From Prochlorococcus sp. HOT208_60m_813O14 (GTDB lineage Bacteria; Cyanobacteriota; Cyanobacteriia; PCC-6307; Cyanobiaceae), in contig MWOO01000165.1 of NCBI GenBank assembly GCA_002025945.1, positions 1 to 58,628 of the forward strand: a stretch of 58,628 bases of DNA. The letters run 5' to 3'. This document shows, in pieces, positions 9,930 to 19,760 of the stretch. The notes below the pieces were generated by a model. The model did not search any database and was not told the DNA's origin. It saw nothing but the letters and a program-made list of their open reading frames with translations. Position 1 is the stretch's first letter. Every line of letters begins with the position of its first letter. The position numbers and the translations under genes are program-made.

Positions 9930-12386
9930 TCAATTTAAGAAATCATGAATGAATTTATTATCAGAATTATCAATAAGTATATTCCTTAAAACAATATTTT
10001 CTTTTAAATCAGGATCATCACCAACAACCTTAATAGCCTCTTCTCGAGCTTTATCAATAAGAAATTTATTGTTAGGTAAATTGTCCAGTACAAAATCAGG
10101 CAATCCAGATTGTCTATATCCTAAAATCTGGCCTGGTCCTCTAAGCTCCAAGTCTTTTTCAGCAATATAAAAGCCATCATTTGATTTTTGCAAAACACAA
10201 AGTCGTTTATTTTCTAATCCATTTTTATCAGGTGTTACCAGATAACAAAAAGATTTTGTTGATCCTCTACCAACTCTTCCCCTTAATTGATGTAGCTGGG
10301 ACAATCCAAATCTATCCGAATTATAAATAATCATAATTGTGGCATTAGGCACATCAATGCCAACCTCAATTACTGTGGTTGAAACCAATATATTAATTTC
10401 ATTCTTTAAAAAAGAATTAATTACTTCATTCTTTTCTTGTGAACTTAATTTGCCATGTAATAATCCAACTTTTTTATTAAAAAAAACCTCTTCTGATAAA
10501 TGTTTGAATGTTTTCTTTGCGGAACTTAAATTCATTTTTTCTGAATCTTCTATAAGTGGCAAAATTACGTAAGCTTGCCTTCCCTTATTAATCTCATCTT
10601 CAACAATCTTAAACAAGTTAGTTAGATCATCTTCTGAAATTATTTTTGTTGTTATGGGAACTCTCCCAGGAGGGAGTTCTGTAATTTGACTCACATCTAA
10701 ATCACCATAAATAGAAAGCGCAAGAGTTCTTGGAATTGGTGTTGCTGTCATTGATAACAAGTTAGTATTTTCTCCTTTATTTAGTAATCTATTTCTTTGA
10801 GTAACTCCAAATCTATGTTGTTCATCAATTACGACCATGCCTAATGCATTAAAGATTACTTTATCCTCTAATAATGCATGAGTACCTACGAGGATATCAA
10901 CTAATCCATTATTCAAATTAGAGAAAATTTCTTTTCTCTTTTTTTGAGGAGTATTCCCAGTAAGTAGTTCAACAGAAACTAAAAGGGGATTCAAATATTT
11001 TAATAAATTTTTATAATGCTGTTCTGCCAATACCTCAGTTGGGACCATAAATGCACCTTGCAGGTTTTTTTCAATGACAAGTAAAAGAGACGCTATAGCA
11101 ACTATAGTTTTACCACTTCCGACATCTCCCTGAAGCAATCTAGACATTGGTACGGGATTAGATAAATCTTTCTTAATTTCATTTAAAACATTTTCTTGAG
11201 ATTTTGTTAATTCAAAAGGAAAAGTATTTAAAAATTCTTTTAATAAAGATTTCTTTAGAGGTAATTGTTGGGAAGTTACATTTTTATTCGTCTTTCTTTT
11301 TCTAAGTAGGAACTTTATTTGAAGTAAGAATAACTCATCAAAAACCAAACGTTTTTTTGACTCAATAAGTGCCTGTTGAGTTAGTGGGAAATGAATATTA
11401 ATCAACGACTCTCCTTTTGATAATAAAGATAATGACTCAAGTTGCTTTTTGTTTAAAATTTCTGGATATTGCTTTGCATAAATTAGTACCTTTTTCATAA
11501 GTTTTATAAAACTCATATTTGATAATGCTTCACCTAAAGAATACAAGGGTAATATTTTGCCTGAGAAATTAAAATTATCATTGTTATCCTTAAGAATTTC
11601 AATCTGCGGATCTACAAAAGTTTTTCCATACTCTGTCAATTTAACCTTACCGGAAATTGCTAATTTGGTACCAGGTGTATACAATGATTTTTGAGACGTG
11701 AAGAAGGAGTAAGATCTATATCTTCTTCCTAAAAAAAATTTTGTTACCTTTATTGAAGTAGTTTCATCAGAAACTACAATATTCATTATTGATAAATTAC
11801 TATTTTTTTTACTCTTATGAATATAAAATCTTTTAACGTTTGCGATGCAAGTGTATAAATTATCTGGTTTTAAATTTATTATCTTAACTCTATTCGTATA
11901 GTCTAGATATGTTCGTGGGAAATAATTAATTAGATCTTTTATATGAAATATACCTAATTCATTAAGCTTATTTTTATAAACTTTTCCTACATTTTTTATT
12001 AATGATATATCTGAATCAAAAGACAAACTTGAATCAGCCTTATTTAGAAAAACATTATTAGAAATATTATTAGAACTTTCTATTTCTAGAGTTTTACCTA
12101 GTTTATAAAGATTTTTTCTTGTATCTATAATTAACCTTTTTCTTTGATTTTCATCTAATTTATTATATTCATTATATTTTTTAGAAAATTCATAAAATAT
12201 CCTTAAATATTCTTCGGAGATATTTAGATTAACTAGTTTTTGCAATGATTCATGCAAATAATCATTAAAAAATTTTTCTCTTCCTAAAGTATTAATAAAT
12301 TTGTTTTCAGTTTCAATAGTAAGAGACTTTTGAAGAGGTCTTATCCAATCTTTAATTAATTTATTATTATTCCCGCTAATAGTCAC
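9930..12386 (-). CDS. recG: ATP-dependent DNA helicase RecG
   Basis: This branch-migration helicase remodels stalled replication forks and Holliday junctions. The C-terminal two thirds hold the helicase motifs: Walker A in LLQGDVGSGKTIVA (about residue 417), DEQH in VVIDEQHRFGV, SMTATPIPRTLA, and the late motif QLRGRVGRGSTKSFCYL. The wedge/OB region precedes it (YFPRTYLDYTNR onward). At 818 residues it is longer than E. coli RecG, with an extra AT-rich, Asn/Lys-rich N-terminal segment of about 120 residues as in other cyanobacteria. Confidence 0.95.
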   Translation of the reverse strand: MTISGNNNKLIKDWIRPLQKSLTIETENKFINTLGREKFFNDYLHESLQKLVNLNISEEYLRIFYEFSKKYNEYNKLDENQRKRLIIDTRKNLYKLGKTLEIESSNNISNNVFLNKADSSLSFDSDISLIKNVGKVYKNKLNELGIFHIKDLINYFPRTYLDYTNRVKIINLKPDNLYTCIANVKRFYIHKSKKNSNLSIMNIVVSDETTSIKVTKFFLGRRYRSYSFFTSQKSLYTPGTKLAISGKVKLTEYGKTFVDPQIEILKDNNDNFNFSGKILPLYSLGEALSNMSFIKLMKKVLIYAKQYPEILNKKQLESLSLLSKGESLINIHFPLTQQALIESKKRLVFDELFLLQIKFLLRKRKTNKNVTSQQLPLKKSLLKEFLNTFPFELTKSQENVLNEIKKDLSNPVPMSRLLQGDVGSGKTIVAIASLLLVIEKNLQGAFMVPTEVLAEQHYKNLLKYLNPLLVSVELLTGNTPQKKRKEIFSNLNNGLVDILVGTHALLEDKVIFNALGMVVIDEQHRFGVTQRNRLLNKGENTNLLSMTATPIPRTLALSIYGDLDVSQITELPPGRVPITTKIISEDDLTNLFKIVEDEINKGRQAYVILPLIEDSEKMNLSSAKKTFKHLSEEVFFNKKVGLLHGKLSSQEKNEVINSFLKNEINILVSTTVIEVGIDVPNATIMIIYNSDRFGLSQLHQLRGRVGRGSTKSFCYLVTPDKNGLENKRLCVLQKSNDGFYIAEKDLELRGPGQILGYRQSGLPDFVLDNLPNNKFLIDKAREEAIKVVGDDPDLKENIVLRNILIDNSDNKFIHDFLN

Positions 12387-12408
12387 ATTTGAAAAAAGAG
12401 TTATTTTT

Positions 12409-13485
12409 TCAACGTATCCTATTCAAAGTTATTTCTTTTTGCCTCCAATATTTCTCTTTTTTAATCAAACGCTGAAATTGATTCTTTAGCTCATTTATTT
12501 TGTTCCTTTGAATAGAAAGATTTAAATTTTTAAACTCTAACTCAACAGTAGATATATTGAAGAAAAAAATGCTTGGAAAATTATTGCCTTTTAATGATGA
12601 TCGATTAAAGTTTAATTCGACATTAATAACAAAAGGATATGGATGTTTTGTCATAAAATTTTTGCCTACTAAGTAATCAAATGAATCTTTAGATAACATC
12701 TTTTTTATTAGATTTGCCTTAAATAATTCTTGGTTAATTTTATATGAAAGGTTCAATAGTAAATTTTCCAATGACTTATCTATTAAATCAAAATTATTAA
12801 GAATCTGATTTTTTGGTAAATTATACATTTGATTGATATTTTCTTTTTCTGGATGTCTTGATTTTTTCACCTTTTCTTCTCCTATTAATTCAAGTAAGGA
12901 GGAAATAAATTGTTTTTCAACTCCTAAATTTTCAAAAATATTATCTTTAGATAAATAATTATTCTGGTCGTTATTGTCTAAATCAAGTGATGCGAATTTC
13001 TCATAATTATGAGCTTGATAATATTCAGAAGTATTTGAAAAGTCTTTACTAATCTCGAACTGAGTGGATTCTTTTAATTGAGAACCATCTTCATATTGAA
13101 ATTTTTCTTTTTGGTAATCCCTTGTTTTTGTGGAACTATCAAAAATAGTAATGTTAATTTCCTTATTTATATTTTTTTCAATTTCATTTATTTTTAATTG
13201 TTCTACTGTTAAAAAGGGCAAATTCGTAAATATTAATTCACTTATTTTTTTTTCAAAAAGACTACAGAATTCATTTTCACTTAAGAAATTATCATCATTT
13301 ATTGTATAACTATATATTTGATTGAGGCCTTTTTCTACAGAGATGAAAAGTAGATCTCTTACGAGATTAAGATAAAGTTCATATTCCCTATAGATATTTC
13401 TAGTTAATATTCTTTTTTGTATGTCTGCTCTCTCTAATTGAGAATTAATTTTATCTGTATCTATGTAATTATTGAAATTATTCAA
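12409..13485 (-). CDS. Uncharacterised Asn/Lys-rich protein between recG and tsf
   Basis: No family was recognised. The product is about 358 residues, rich in Asn, Lys, Glu and Ser, with predicted helical stretches and no signal peptide or membrane segment. It sits between tsf and recG in the same direction. The start is ambiguous. A TTG at 13485 lies just beyond the tsf stop and avoids overlap. An upstream ATG at 13554 would overlap tsf by 65 bases and add 23 residues read in another frame of the tsf C-terminus. The C-terminal part (FVINVELNFNRSSLKG onward) looks more ordered than the middle. Confidence 0.7.
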   Translation of the reverse strand: MNNFNNYIDTDKINSQLERADIQKRILTRNIYREYELYLNLVRDLLFISVEKGLNQIYSYTINDDNFLSENEFCSLFEKKISELIFTNLPFLTVEQLKINEIEKNINKEINITIFDSSTKTRDYQKEKFQYEDGSQLKESTQFEISKDFSNTSEYYQAHNYEKFASLDLDNNDQNNYLSKDNIFENLGVEKQFISSLLELIGEEKVKKSRHPEKENINQMYNLPKNQILNNFDLIDKSLENLLLNLSYKINQELFKANLIKKMLSKDSFDYLVGKNFMTKHPYPFVINVELNFNRSSLKGNNFPSIFFFNISTVELEFKNLNLSIQRNKINELKNQFQRLIKKEKYWRQKEITLNRIR

Positions 13486-13489
13486 GTGA

Positions 13490-14146
13490 CTATTTTGTTT
13501 GCATTGATGCAACCTCTTCAGCAAAATCCATCTGATTTTTTTCGATACCTTCACCCAGTGTATATCTTGTAAAGCGTCTTACTTTGATATTTTCCCCAAT
13601 TTTTGCAGCTGCTTGTTTAACAAGATCCTCAACTGTAAGAGAACTGTCTTTAATGTAGGGTTGTGAAAGCAAAACAAGCTCATTAAGTCTTTTTGCAATT
13701 CTTCCTTCAACTATTTTTTCTTTAATTTGTTCTGGTTTTCCTGACAAATCATCCCTACCCATTTCAATCTGCTTTTCTTTTTTCACAACATCTTCTGGTA
13801 TTTCATCAATTGATACATACTCAACATTTGGGCATGCTGCTACTTGCATTGAGACATCCTTCAACAGAGATTGGAATATATCACCTCTAGCTACGAAATC
13901 AGTTTCACAATTTAACTCTAGTAAAACTCCGACTCTTGATCCAGTATGTATATAACTACCAATTGACCCTTCGGCCGCTACTCTTCCCGATTTCTTTTCA
14001 GCACTAGCTATTCCTTTCTTTCTTAACCATTCCAAAGCTTTATCTAGATTTCCTTCAGTTTCGTTAAGTGCTTTTTTGCAGTCCATCATTCCTGCGCCGG
14101 TTTTGTCTCTAAGATCTTTTACAAGTTTTGCTGTAATGTTTCCCAT
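13490..14146 (-). CDS. tsf: Translation elongation factor Ts
   Basis: The nucleotide exchange factor that recycles EF-Tu. It begins [27 protein letters not shown], the classical UBA-like N-terminal domain, followed by [11 protein letters not shown] and the core domain with [26 protein letters not shown] sequence. At 218 residues it is the short cyanobacterial form. It lies 44 bases downstream of rpsB, the conserved bacterial rpsB-tsf operon, so it should share the S2 leader control described at 14908-14971. Confidence 0.96.
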   Translation of the reverse strand: MGNITAKLVKDLRDKTGAGMMDCKKALNETEGNLDKALEWLRKKGIASAEKKSGRVAAEGSIGSYIHTGSRVGVLLELNCETDFVARGDIFQSLLKDVSMQVAACPNVEYVSIDEIPEDVVKKEKQIEMGRDDLSGKPEQIKEKIVEGRIAKRLNELVLLSQPYIKDSSLTVEDLVKQAAAKIGENIKVRRFTRYTLGEGIEKNQMDFAEEVASMQTK

Positions 14147-14190
14147 TTGAAGTAATAAAAAATAGTTAATAGTAAATTTTAGATTAGAAT

Positions 14191-14895
14191 TTAATTTTTT
14201 CTTTCGACATTAGAGCCCTTTCTACCCTCATTTATGGCATCTGCAAGTCTTCCTAAAATAAGTTGCACAGATCTAACGGCATCATCGTTACAAGGAATTG
14301 GAACTTCACACAAATCCGGATCGCAATTTGTATCCAACATTGATACTAATGAGATATCTAATTTTCTAGCTTCTAATACTGCATTAGATTCTCTTCTCTG
14401 ATCAACCAATACAACTACATCTGGTAATCTTCTCATACCCTTAAGTCCACCTAAGTATTTTTGTAATCTTTCAAGTTCTCTCCTTAATACTGCAGCTTCT
14501 TTTTTAGGCCTCATTGCTATTGAACCACTACTTTCCATTCTTTCTAGATCCTTTAATCTTTCAATCCTAGCTTTCATTGTTGTCCAATTAGTCAACATCC
14601 CACCAAGCCATCTTTGATTTACATATGCAGCTCCACAGCGTGTAGCTTCCTGAGCTACTACATCTGATGCTTGTTTTTTTGTCCCAACAAATAGGAAACG
14701 TTTACCACTTTTTGCTGCGTTTCTCGTCCATTTATATGCATTGTTCATACACAATGCTGTTTTTACAAGATCAATAATATGAACTCCATTTCTCGCGCAA
14801 TATATGTACTTAGACATTTTGGGATTCCAACGTCTAGTTTGATGCCCAAAATGAGCACCAGCTTCCATCATTTCTGATAGTGATACAACAGCCAT
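14191..14895 (-). CDS. rpsB: 30S ribosomal protein S2
   Basis: Ribosomal protein S2, which binds near the 30S neck with S1. The start [25 protein letters not shown] and the motifs [11 protein letters not shown] and DTNCDP are unmistakable. At 234 residues it has the normal length. It is the first gene of the rpsB-tsf unit. The upstream leader contains a pseudoknot ending 12 bases before the ATG, consistent with translational autocontrol by S2. Confidence 0.97.
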   Translation of the reverse strand: MAVVSLSEMMEAGAHFGHQTRRWNPKMSKYIYCARNGVHIIDLVKTALCMNNAYKWTRNAAKSGKRFLFVGTKKQASDVVAQEATRCGAAYVNQRWLGGMLTNWTTMKARIERLKDLERMESSGSIAMRPKKEAAVLRRELERLQKYLGGLKGMRRLPDVVVLVDQRRESNAVLEARKLDISLVSMLDTNCDPDLCEVPIPCNDDAVRSVQLILGRLADAINEGRKGSNVERKN

Positions 14896-14907
14896 AATTT
14901 AAAAAGG

Positions 14908-14971
14908 GTTTCGGGTTAGCCTCCATCTGACGGGGAATTAATATTAATAAATCACCCGAAACTGTCAGATG
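14908..14971 (-). promoter_or_regulatory. rpsB leader H-type pseudoknot, probable S2 autoregulatory element
   Basis: Two perfect, interleaved inverted repeats lie in the rpsB 5' leader. In mRNA order, CATCTGAC (14971-14964) pairs with GTCAGATG (14931-14924), and GTTTCGGGT (14962-14954) pairs with ACCCGAAAC (14916-14908). The order 1-2-1'-2' is an H-type pseudoknot with an 8-bp and a 9-bp stem. A GGAGG lies between the two 3' arms, and the second stem ends 12 bases before the rpsB ATG. In E. coli S2 represses rpsB-tsf through a structured leader that includes a pseudoknot; that this one does the same is inference. Confidence 0.75.
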
Positions 14972-14990
14972 TGTGGATTTAATTTCAACG

Positions 14991-14999
14991 ATTCTAGCA
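14991..14999 (-). promoter_or_regulatory. Probable extended -10 promoter of rpsB-tsf
   Basis: The minus strand reads TGCTAGAAT, an extended -10 element. A transcript from it would start near 14984 and give a leader of about 90 bases holding the whole pseudoknot. The -35 region (TTTTAG at 17-base spacing) is poor, which is usual for extended -10 promoters. Confidence 0.5.
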
Positions 15000-15024
15000 A
15001 GTGATGAGTATTTCTAAAAGTTTT

Positions 15025-15936
15025 TTATCTTGATTTGGTTAATTGTTTAATATAAATCATATTTAGAGGGATCCTAAGTATCTCAAGTGCAAGTCTATTT
15101 CTTTTTATATTTACTAGGAAACTTAATAAAGGAAGGATTCTATCAACACTGATTAGTCCTCCCAAGCAAAGAATTTGCCAAAGTAAATTATGAAGAGGAG
15201 TTAATTGAATCATAAATCTAACCCTTAAATTTGGATGTTTCTTATAAAACACTAAAGCCATTTTTGCTCTCTCTTTTTCTTGAGATATTAATGAATCTAT
15301 TTGCTCGCAATTAAATGGCGGATGCCAATGAAAACCTACTGCATTTGGACATTTAATTAATTTTGTCCCAATTTTTTTTAATCTTTCTCCAAGTTCTAAA
15401 TCCTCCCAACCATAAAGACTAAAAGAAGTATCAAATAATCCCACACTTAAAATCAAGTCTTTTGATATCGCAACATTCCCAGTAGCAAAGTAAGCAAAAG
15501 AAGTGTCCATTATTTTATGTTTTTCACTCTGAGGATTAAGAAAATTAGATGTATTGACTACAGAGCCATAGGTAAAACATTTTTTATCATTTTTTCTCCA
15601 AGAGACAAGTAATTTTTCTACGTGGCAATTTATAAAATTGTCTAGGACAATAAGATCACTATCAATGAATATAATAATTTCATATTTTGATTTAATTACT
15701 CCCAGATTTCTTCCAAGTGCAGGACCGCCATGATCTTGATGAAATAGAACAACGTGTGGAAGATTAGCTTTGTTTTTATTTATCCATGAGGTTGTCCCAT
15801 CAGTTGATCCATCATCAACAACTATTACTTCATAATTACTGATATTTTTATTTAATTTTTGATTCTCAAGCGCAAAAAGACATTTCTCTAATATAGGTAA
15901 TCTATTGTAAGTCGGTATAACAATACTTACATTCAT
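15025..15936 (-). CDS. Glycosyltransferase family 2
   Basis: A GT-A fold glycosyltransferase, 303 residues. The N-terminus has VSIVIPTYNRLPILEKCL and the nucleotide-sugar site EVIVVDDGSTDGT (about residue 38). The metal-binding IFIDSDLIV follows, and the acceptor/catalytic region is YGWEDLELGERL (about residue 176). It is probably cytoplasmic and adds a sugar to a lipid-linked or surface polysaccharide, but donor and acceptor cannot be told. No other polysaccharide gene lies beside it. Confidence 0.88.
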   Translation of the reverse strand: MNVSIVIPTYNRLPILEKCLFALENQKLNKNISNYEVIVVDDGSTDGTTSWINKNKANLPHVVLFHQDHGGPALGRNLGVIKSKYEIIIFIDSDLIVLDNFINCHVEKLLVSWRKNDKKCFTYGSVVNTSNFLNPQSEKHKIMDTSFAYFATGNVAISKDLILSVGLFDTSFSLYGWEDLELGERLKKIGTKLIKCPNAVGFHWHPPFNCEQIDSLISQEKERAKMALVFYKKHPNLRVRFMIQLTPLHNLLWQILCLGGLISVDRILPLLSFLVNIKRNRLALEILRIPLNMIYIKQLTKSR

Positions 15937-15997
15937 GATTATGTCTTAAATATGCATAATATATTGAACTCTAAAAGATAAAAATAAAAAATATTTC

Positions 15998-16147
15998 CTA
16001 ATCAGCTGCGCCGCCATTATTTGCTGTACCTGTAACGTTTCCACCATCTGGTCTTCCATCAGTTCTTAATTTCCTTTTTTTGAATTTTCTAGCATAGGCT
16101 CGATTACGTTCCTGCTTTTCTTTTTTTAGATTCCTTCTCTTAGACAT
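15998..16147 (-). CDS. Small basic conserved protein, 49 residues
   Basis: The ORF begins MSKRRNLKKEKQERNRAYAR and ends in the glycine/asparagine-rich tail GNVTGTANNGGAAD. The N-terminal half is strongly basic with many Arg/Lys and could bind nucleic acid or the ribosome, while the tail looks disordered. I recognise the pattern from picocyanobacterial genomes but know no function. The ATG lies 18 bases downstream of the stop of the ABC ATPase gene on the same strand. Confidence 0.75.
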   Translation of the reverse strand: MSKRRNLKKEKQERNRAYARKFKKRKLRTDGRPDGGNVTGTANNGGAAD

Positions 16148-16165
16148 GAAATTTTTACCTTTTAA

Positions 16166-16894
16166 TTATATTAGCTCACTATGAGCACTATATATTTTAC
16201 CATCTTCCATATTCAATATCCTATCAGCCATATCAGAGATTCTTGGATCATGCGTCACCATAAGTACAGAACAATTTTGCTCTTTTGCTAGTTTTCTTAA
16301 AAGAGTTACTATTTCTCTTCCTGTGACACTATCTAAAGCAGAGGTGGGCTCATCAGCCAATAAAAGTTTTGGGTTAGCAGATAAAGCTCGAGCAATTGCT
16401 ACTCTCTGTTTCTGCCCACCAGATAAGTCATTTGGCAACTTTTTATGATGTTCTTCTAATCCTACTGCTGACAACCAATTCCGTGCTATTTCACGTCTTT
16501 GTAAATATGTTAAACCTTTTATTAGATCGGCGCCCATCTGGACATTTTGTTCTGCTGTTAAACATCTCAGAAGATTGTGACCTTGAAAAATCATTCCAAT
16601 ACTTCTTCTAAGATTCTGACGCGTTTTCCTTGATGCTCCATTTAACTGATTATTTAATACAGTTAAATCTCCACTTTGACAGGTTCTCAAAGCACCAATT
16701 AATGTTAAAAGAGTCGTTTTACCGCATCCAGAAGGTCCTTTTAAAAGAACCAACTCTCCTTTATTAATATTTAAATTAACGTCATTAAGAACTTGTTTTT
16801 TATTTTCATTTTTTCCATAAAAGTGACTCAAATTATTTATTGAGACAGTTTTAATGTTTTTAACATTATTTTTTGATTTATTAGCTTTAACCAT
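16166..16894 (-). CDS. devA: ABC exporter ATP-binding protein, DevA-type
   Basis: The ATPase of a MacB/DevBCA-type exporter. It has Walker A LLKGPSGCGKTTLLTLIGAL (about residue 52), signature DLSGGQKQRVAIARAL, Walker B LLLADEPTSALD and the switch histidine in MVTHDPRI. The family closest in mind is DevA, which in filamentous cyanobacteria exports heterocyst glycolipids; in this unicellular non-fixer the substrate must differ. It follows the permease (devC) and adaptor (devB) genes with 13-base and zero spacing respectively, a typical B-C-A operon. Confidence 0.9.
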   Translation of the reverse strand: MVKANKSKNNVKNIKTVSINNLSHFYGKNENKKQVLNDVNLNINKGELVLLKGPSGCGKTTLLTLIGALRTCQSGDLTVLNNQLNGASRKTRQNLRRSIGMIFQGHNLLRCLTAEQNVQMGADLIKGLTYLQRREIARNWLSAVGLEEHHKKLPNDLSGGQKQRVAIARALSANPKLLLADEPTSALDSVTGREIVTLLRKLAKEQNCSVLMVTHDPRISDMADRILNMEDGKIYSAHSELI

Positions 16895-16907
16895 TTATCT
16901 TTAATTA

Positions 16908-18080
16908 TTAAAAAATTTCGGCAGGATCAGCGTCAACTAATTTACGCATCGCAACAGCGGCTGACCCCATGCACATAACTAAAACTAATACGAAAATTAA
17001 AATAGTTTTATCTGCGTCCATTATTATTGGGAGTTTAGTAGAACTTCTTATAACTGAGTAAAGTATTTGACCAGAGAAATAAGCAGGTAAATAACCAAAT
17101 AAGGCCAACAAAAACCCTTCTCTAGCTACGACAAAGAAAAGGGACTTAAGTCTATACCCCATTGCCAATAAGGTGGCGTACTCTGGGAGGTGATCTGTAA
17201 CGTCACTATAAAGAATTTGGTAAACGACCACACACCCTACAACAAAACCCATCAAGGCTCCCAAACTAAATATAAAACCTATTGCAGTACTATTTTTCCA
17301 ATAATTCTTTTCAAATTCTATAAATTGTTTTTTTGTAAGAACCCTAACATCATTTGGGAGTGAGTTATTTAATATCCTTGAAATCAATCCAGGATCAGAT
17401 CCTATTTTTAGCTTTACCAAACCAATTTCTATACTACCAGGAGGATTAGCAGGAAAAAGTCTTAAGAAGGTTTCTCGACTAGTTATCAAATTACCATCTG
17501 CACCAAAAGATGGTCCCAACTCCACAAGACCCTCAACAATTACTCTTTTCCCAGCAACCTCAGTCTCAACTTTTTTTTCAGATAAGAACCATTCTTCAAT
17601 CGGTCCAAATTCAGGTCTAGATAGTTTGTCAAAAAGAACTCTTGATGGATTTCTCAATTTATAAGCTTTCTTTGAGAATCCCTCATCTAAAAGAAGTGAG
17701 TCGGAGGGATTAAAACCTAATGCAAGTATTGACCTGGTTTTAAGATTTTCGGGATTTCTCCAAAGTAAATAATTTAGATTAACGGGAGCAGTTTTTTCAA
17801 CATCTTCTACTGCAAGAGTTTGAATTAACCTTCTTTTTGGAAATCCACTCATGCTTATAGAACTTTTTGATCTGGGACTTATCAAAACAAGATCGGCATC
17901 TAGAAGTTTATGAATAGTTACGCTCGTATCAAATAAACCATCTCTAAAACCTAATTGCATAAACATCAAAATCCCTGCAAAACTGATTCCAGCTATAGCA
18001 ACTACTAGCCTTAATGGTTGCCTAGTTAATAACAACCAAGCTAATGGAATTTTTCTAAATTTTAAAAAAGAAAAACTCAT
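16908..18080 (-). CDS. devC: ABC exporter permease, DevC-type
   Basis: A 390-residue MacB/FtsX-like permease. It has an N-terminal membrane helix (about residues 25-45), a large periplasmic domain and three C-terminal helices, including the region with GFVVGCVVVYQILYSDVTDHLPEYATLLAMG typical of DevC. It ends in KLVDADPAEIF, close to the DPAEVF end of DevC proteins. The start codon shares one base position with the stop of the adaptor gene, so translation is probably coupled. Confidence 0.9.
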   Translation of the reverse strand: MSFSFLKFRKIPLAWLLLTRQPLRLVVAIAGISFAGILMFMQLGFRDGLFDTSVTIHKLLDADLVLISPRSKSSISMSGFPKRRLIQTLAVEDVEKTAPVNLNYLLWRNPENLKTRSILALGFNPSDSLLLDEGFSKKAYKLRNPSRVLFDKLSRPEFGPIEEWFLSEKKVETEVAGKRVIVEGLVELGPSFGADGNLITSRETFLRLFPANPPGSIEIGLVKLKIGSDPGLISRILNNSLPNDVRVLTKKQFIEFEKNYWKNSTAIGFIFSLGALMGFVVGCVVVYQILYSDVTDHLPEYATLLAMGYRLKSLFFVVAREGFLLALFGYLPAYFSGQILYSVIRSSTKLPIIMDADKTILIFVLVLVMCMGSAAVAMRKLVDADPAEIF

Positions 18081-18993
18081 TAGGGAATAAATTTTGCAAT
18101 CACTTTCATTCCTGCATAGTTTTGGACGATATTTATAGAATCTTGATCTAGTTTTACTAGTACCTCGATAATTCTCGAATCAGCATCCCCTGTTGGATCA
18201 GTCGATAAAACTTTTCTTTGTTTTACCTGAGGACTAATCCTAATAACCTTACCCTTAAGATTTTTTTGGAAACCGCCATTTTCACTGCTCAATTCAACAT
18301 CCTGAGAGATAAAAACTCTATCGATGTCAGATTCATAAACCTCTATCAAAGCTTCCATTTTTTGACTAGAACCAATATCCAAAATCCCAGTATTTTGGGG
18401 CCTCTCACCAACTCTCGTATTTATTTCAAGGATAAAACCATCAATTGGACTTCTTAGTTTTGAATTAAATAGATCTATTCTTATATTTTTTAGATCACCG
18501 ATAAGGTTTATTTTTTGTTTTTGCAATTTTAATAATTCATCTTTTCTCTGTGAAAACTCAACAAAAGAATATACATCTTTGCTCAAAGCTAACTCGTACC
18601 TTTGAATTTGATCTTTCTTAAGAGATATTTCTTCGTTAATAGTATTAATTAGATTTTCATTTCTTTCAAGATCAGCAATTAATTTTTCTTCATTTTCAAA
18701 GATTGCCAGGATATCACCTTTTTTTACAAAATCTCCTTCATTTACTAAAATTTCGACAATTCGGGGGGAAGAGCCAAACTGACTTATTGGAGCTGCCAAT
18801 TGCCTAATCTCTCCAGAAGGAGAAAGTTGACCTAGTGCGGCAACAGCTGTAATAGGAGGTATAAAATCTGAAGTTATTTCCTCTTTTAATTTTGAACTAG
18901 ATTTATTATTTCCAGTACAGGAAATAACCCCAAGAGATATTGGTGTAAATAATAAAAAATAAATAAATAATTTTTTTAATATTTTTAATTTCA

Positions 18994-18994
<1 letters not shown>
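18080..18994 (-). CDS. devB: Periplasmic adaptor (membrane fusion) protein, DevB-type
   Basis: A 304-residue HlyD-family adaptor for the DevCA exporter. It opens with a lipoprotein-like signal ending VISC near residue 26, so it may be a lipid-anchored adaptor. It then has the biotinyl-like half motif IVEILVNEGDFVKKGDILAIFENEEKL (about residue 79), a coiled-coil hairpin (about 105-155), and the second half motif LRSPIDGFILEINTRVGE. Its start touches the stop of pcyA by one base, so pcyA-devB-devC are tightly linked. Confidence 0.88.
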
Positions 18995-19743
<749 letters not shown>

Positions 19744-19760
19744 TTAAAGAGAGAACCGAA

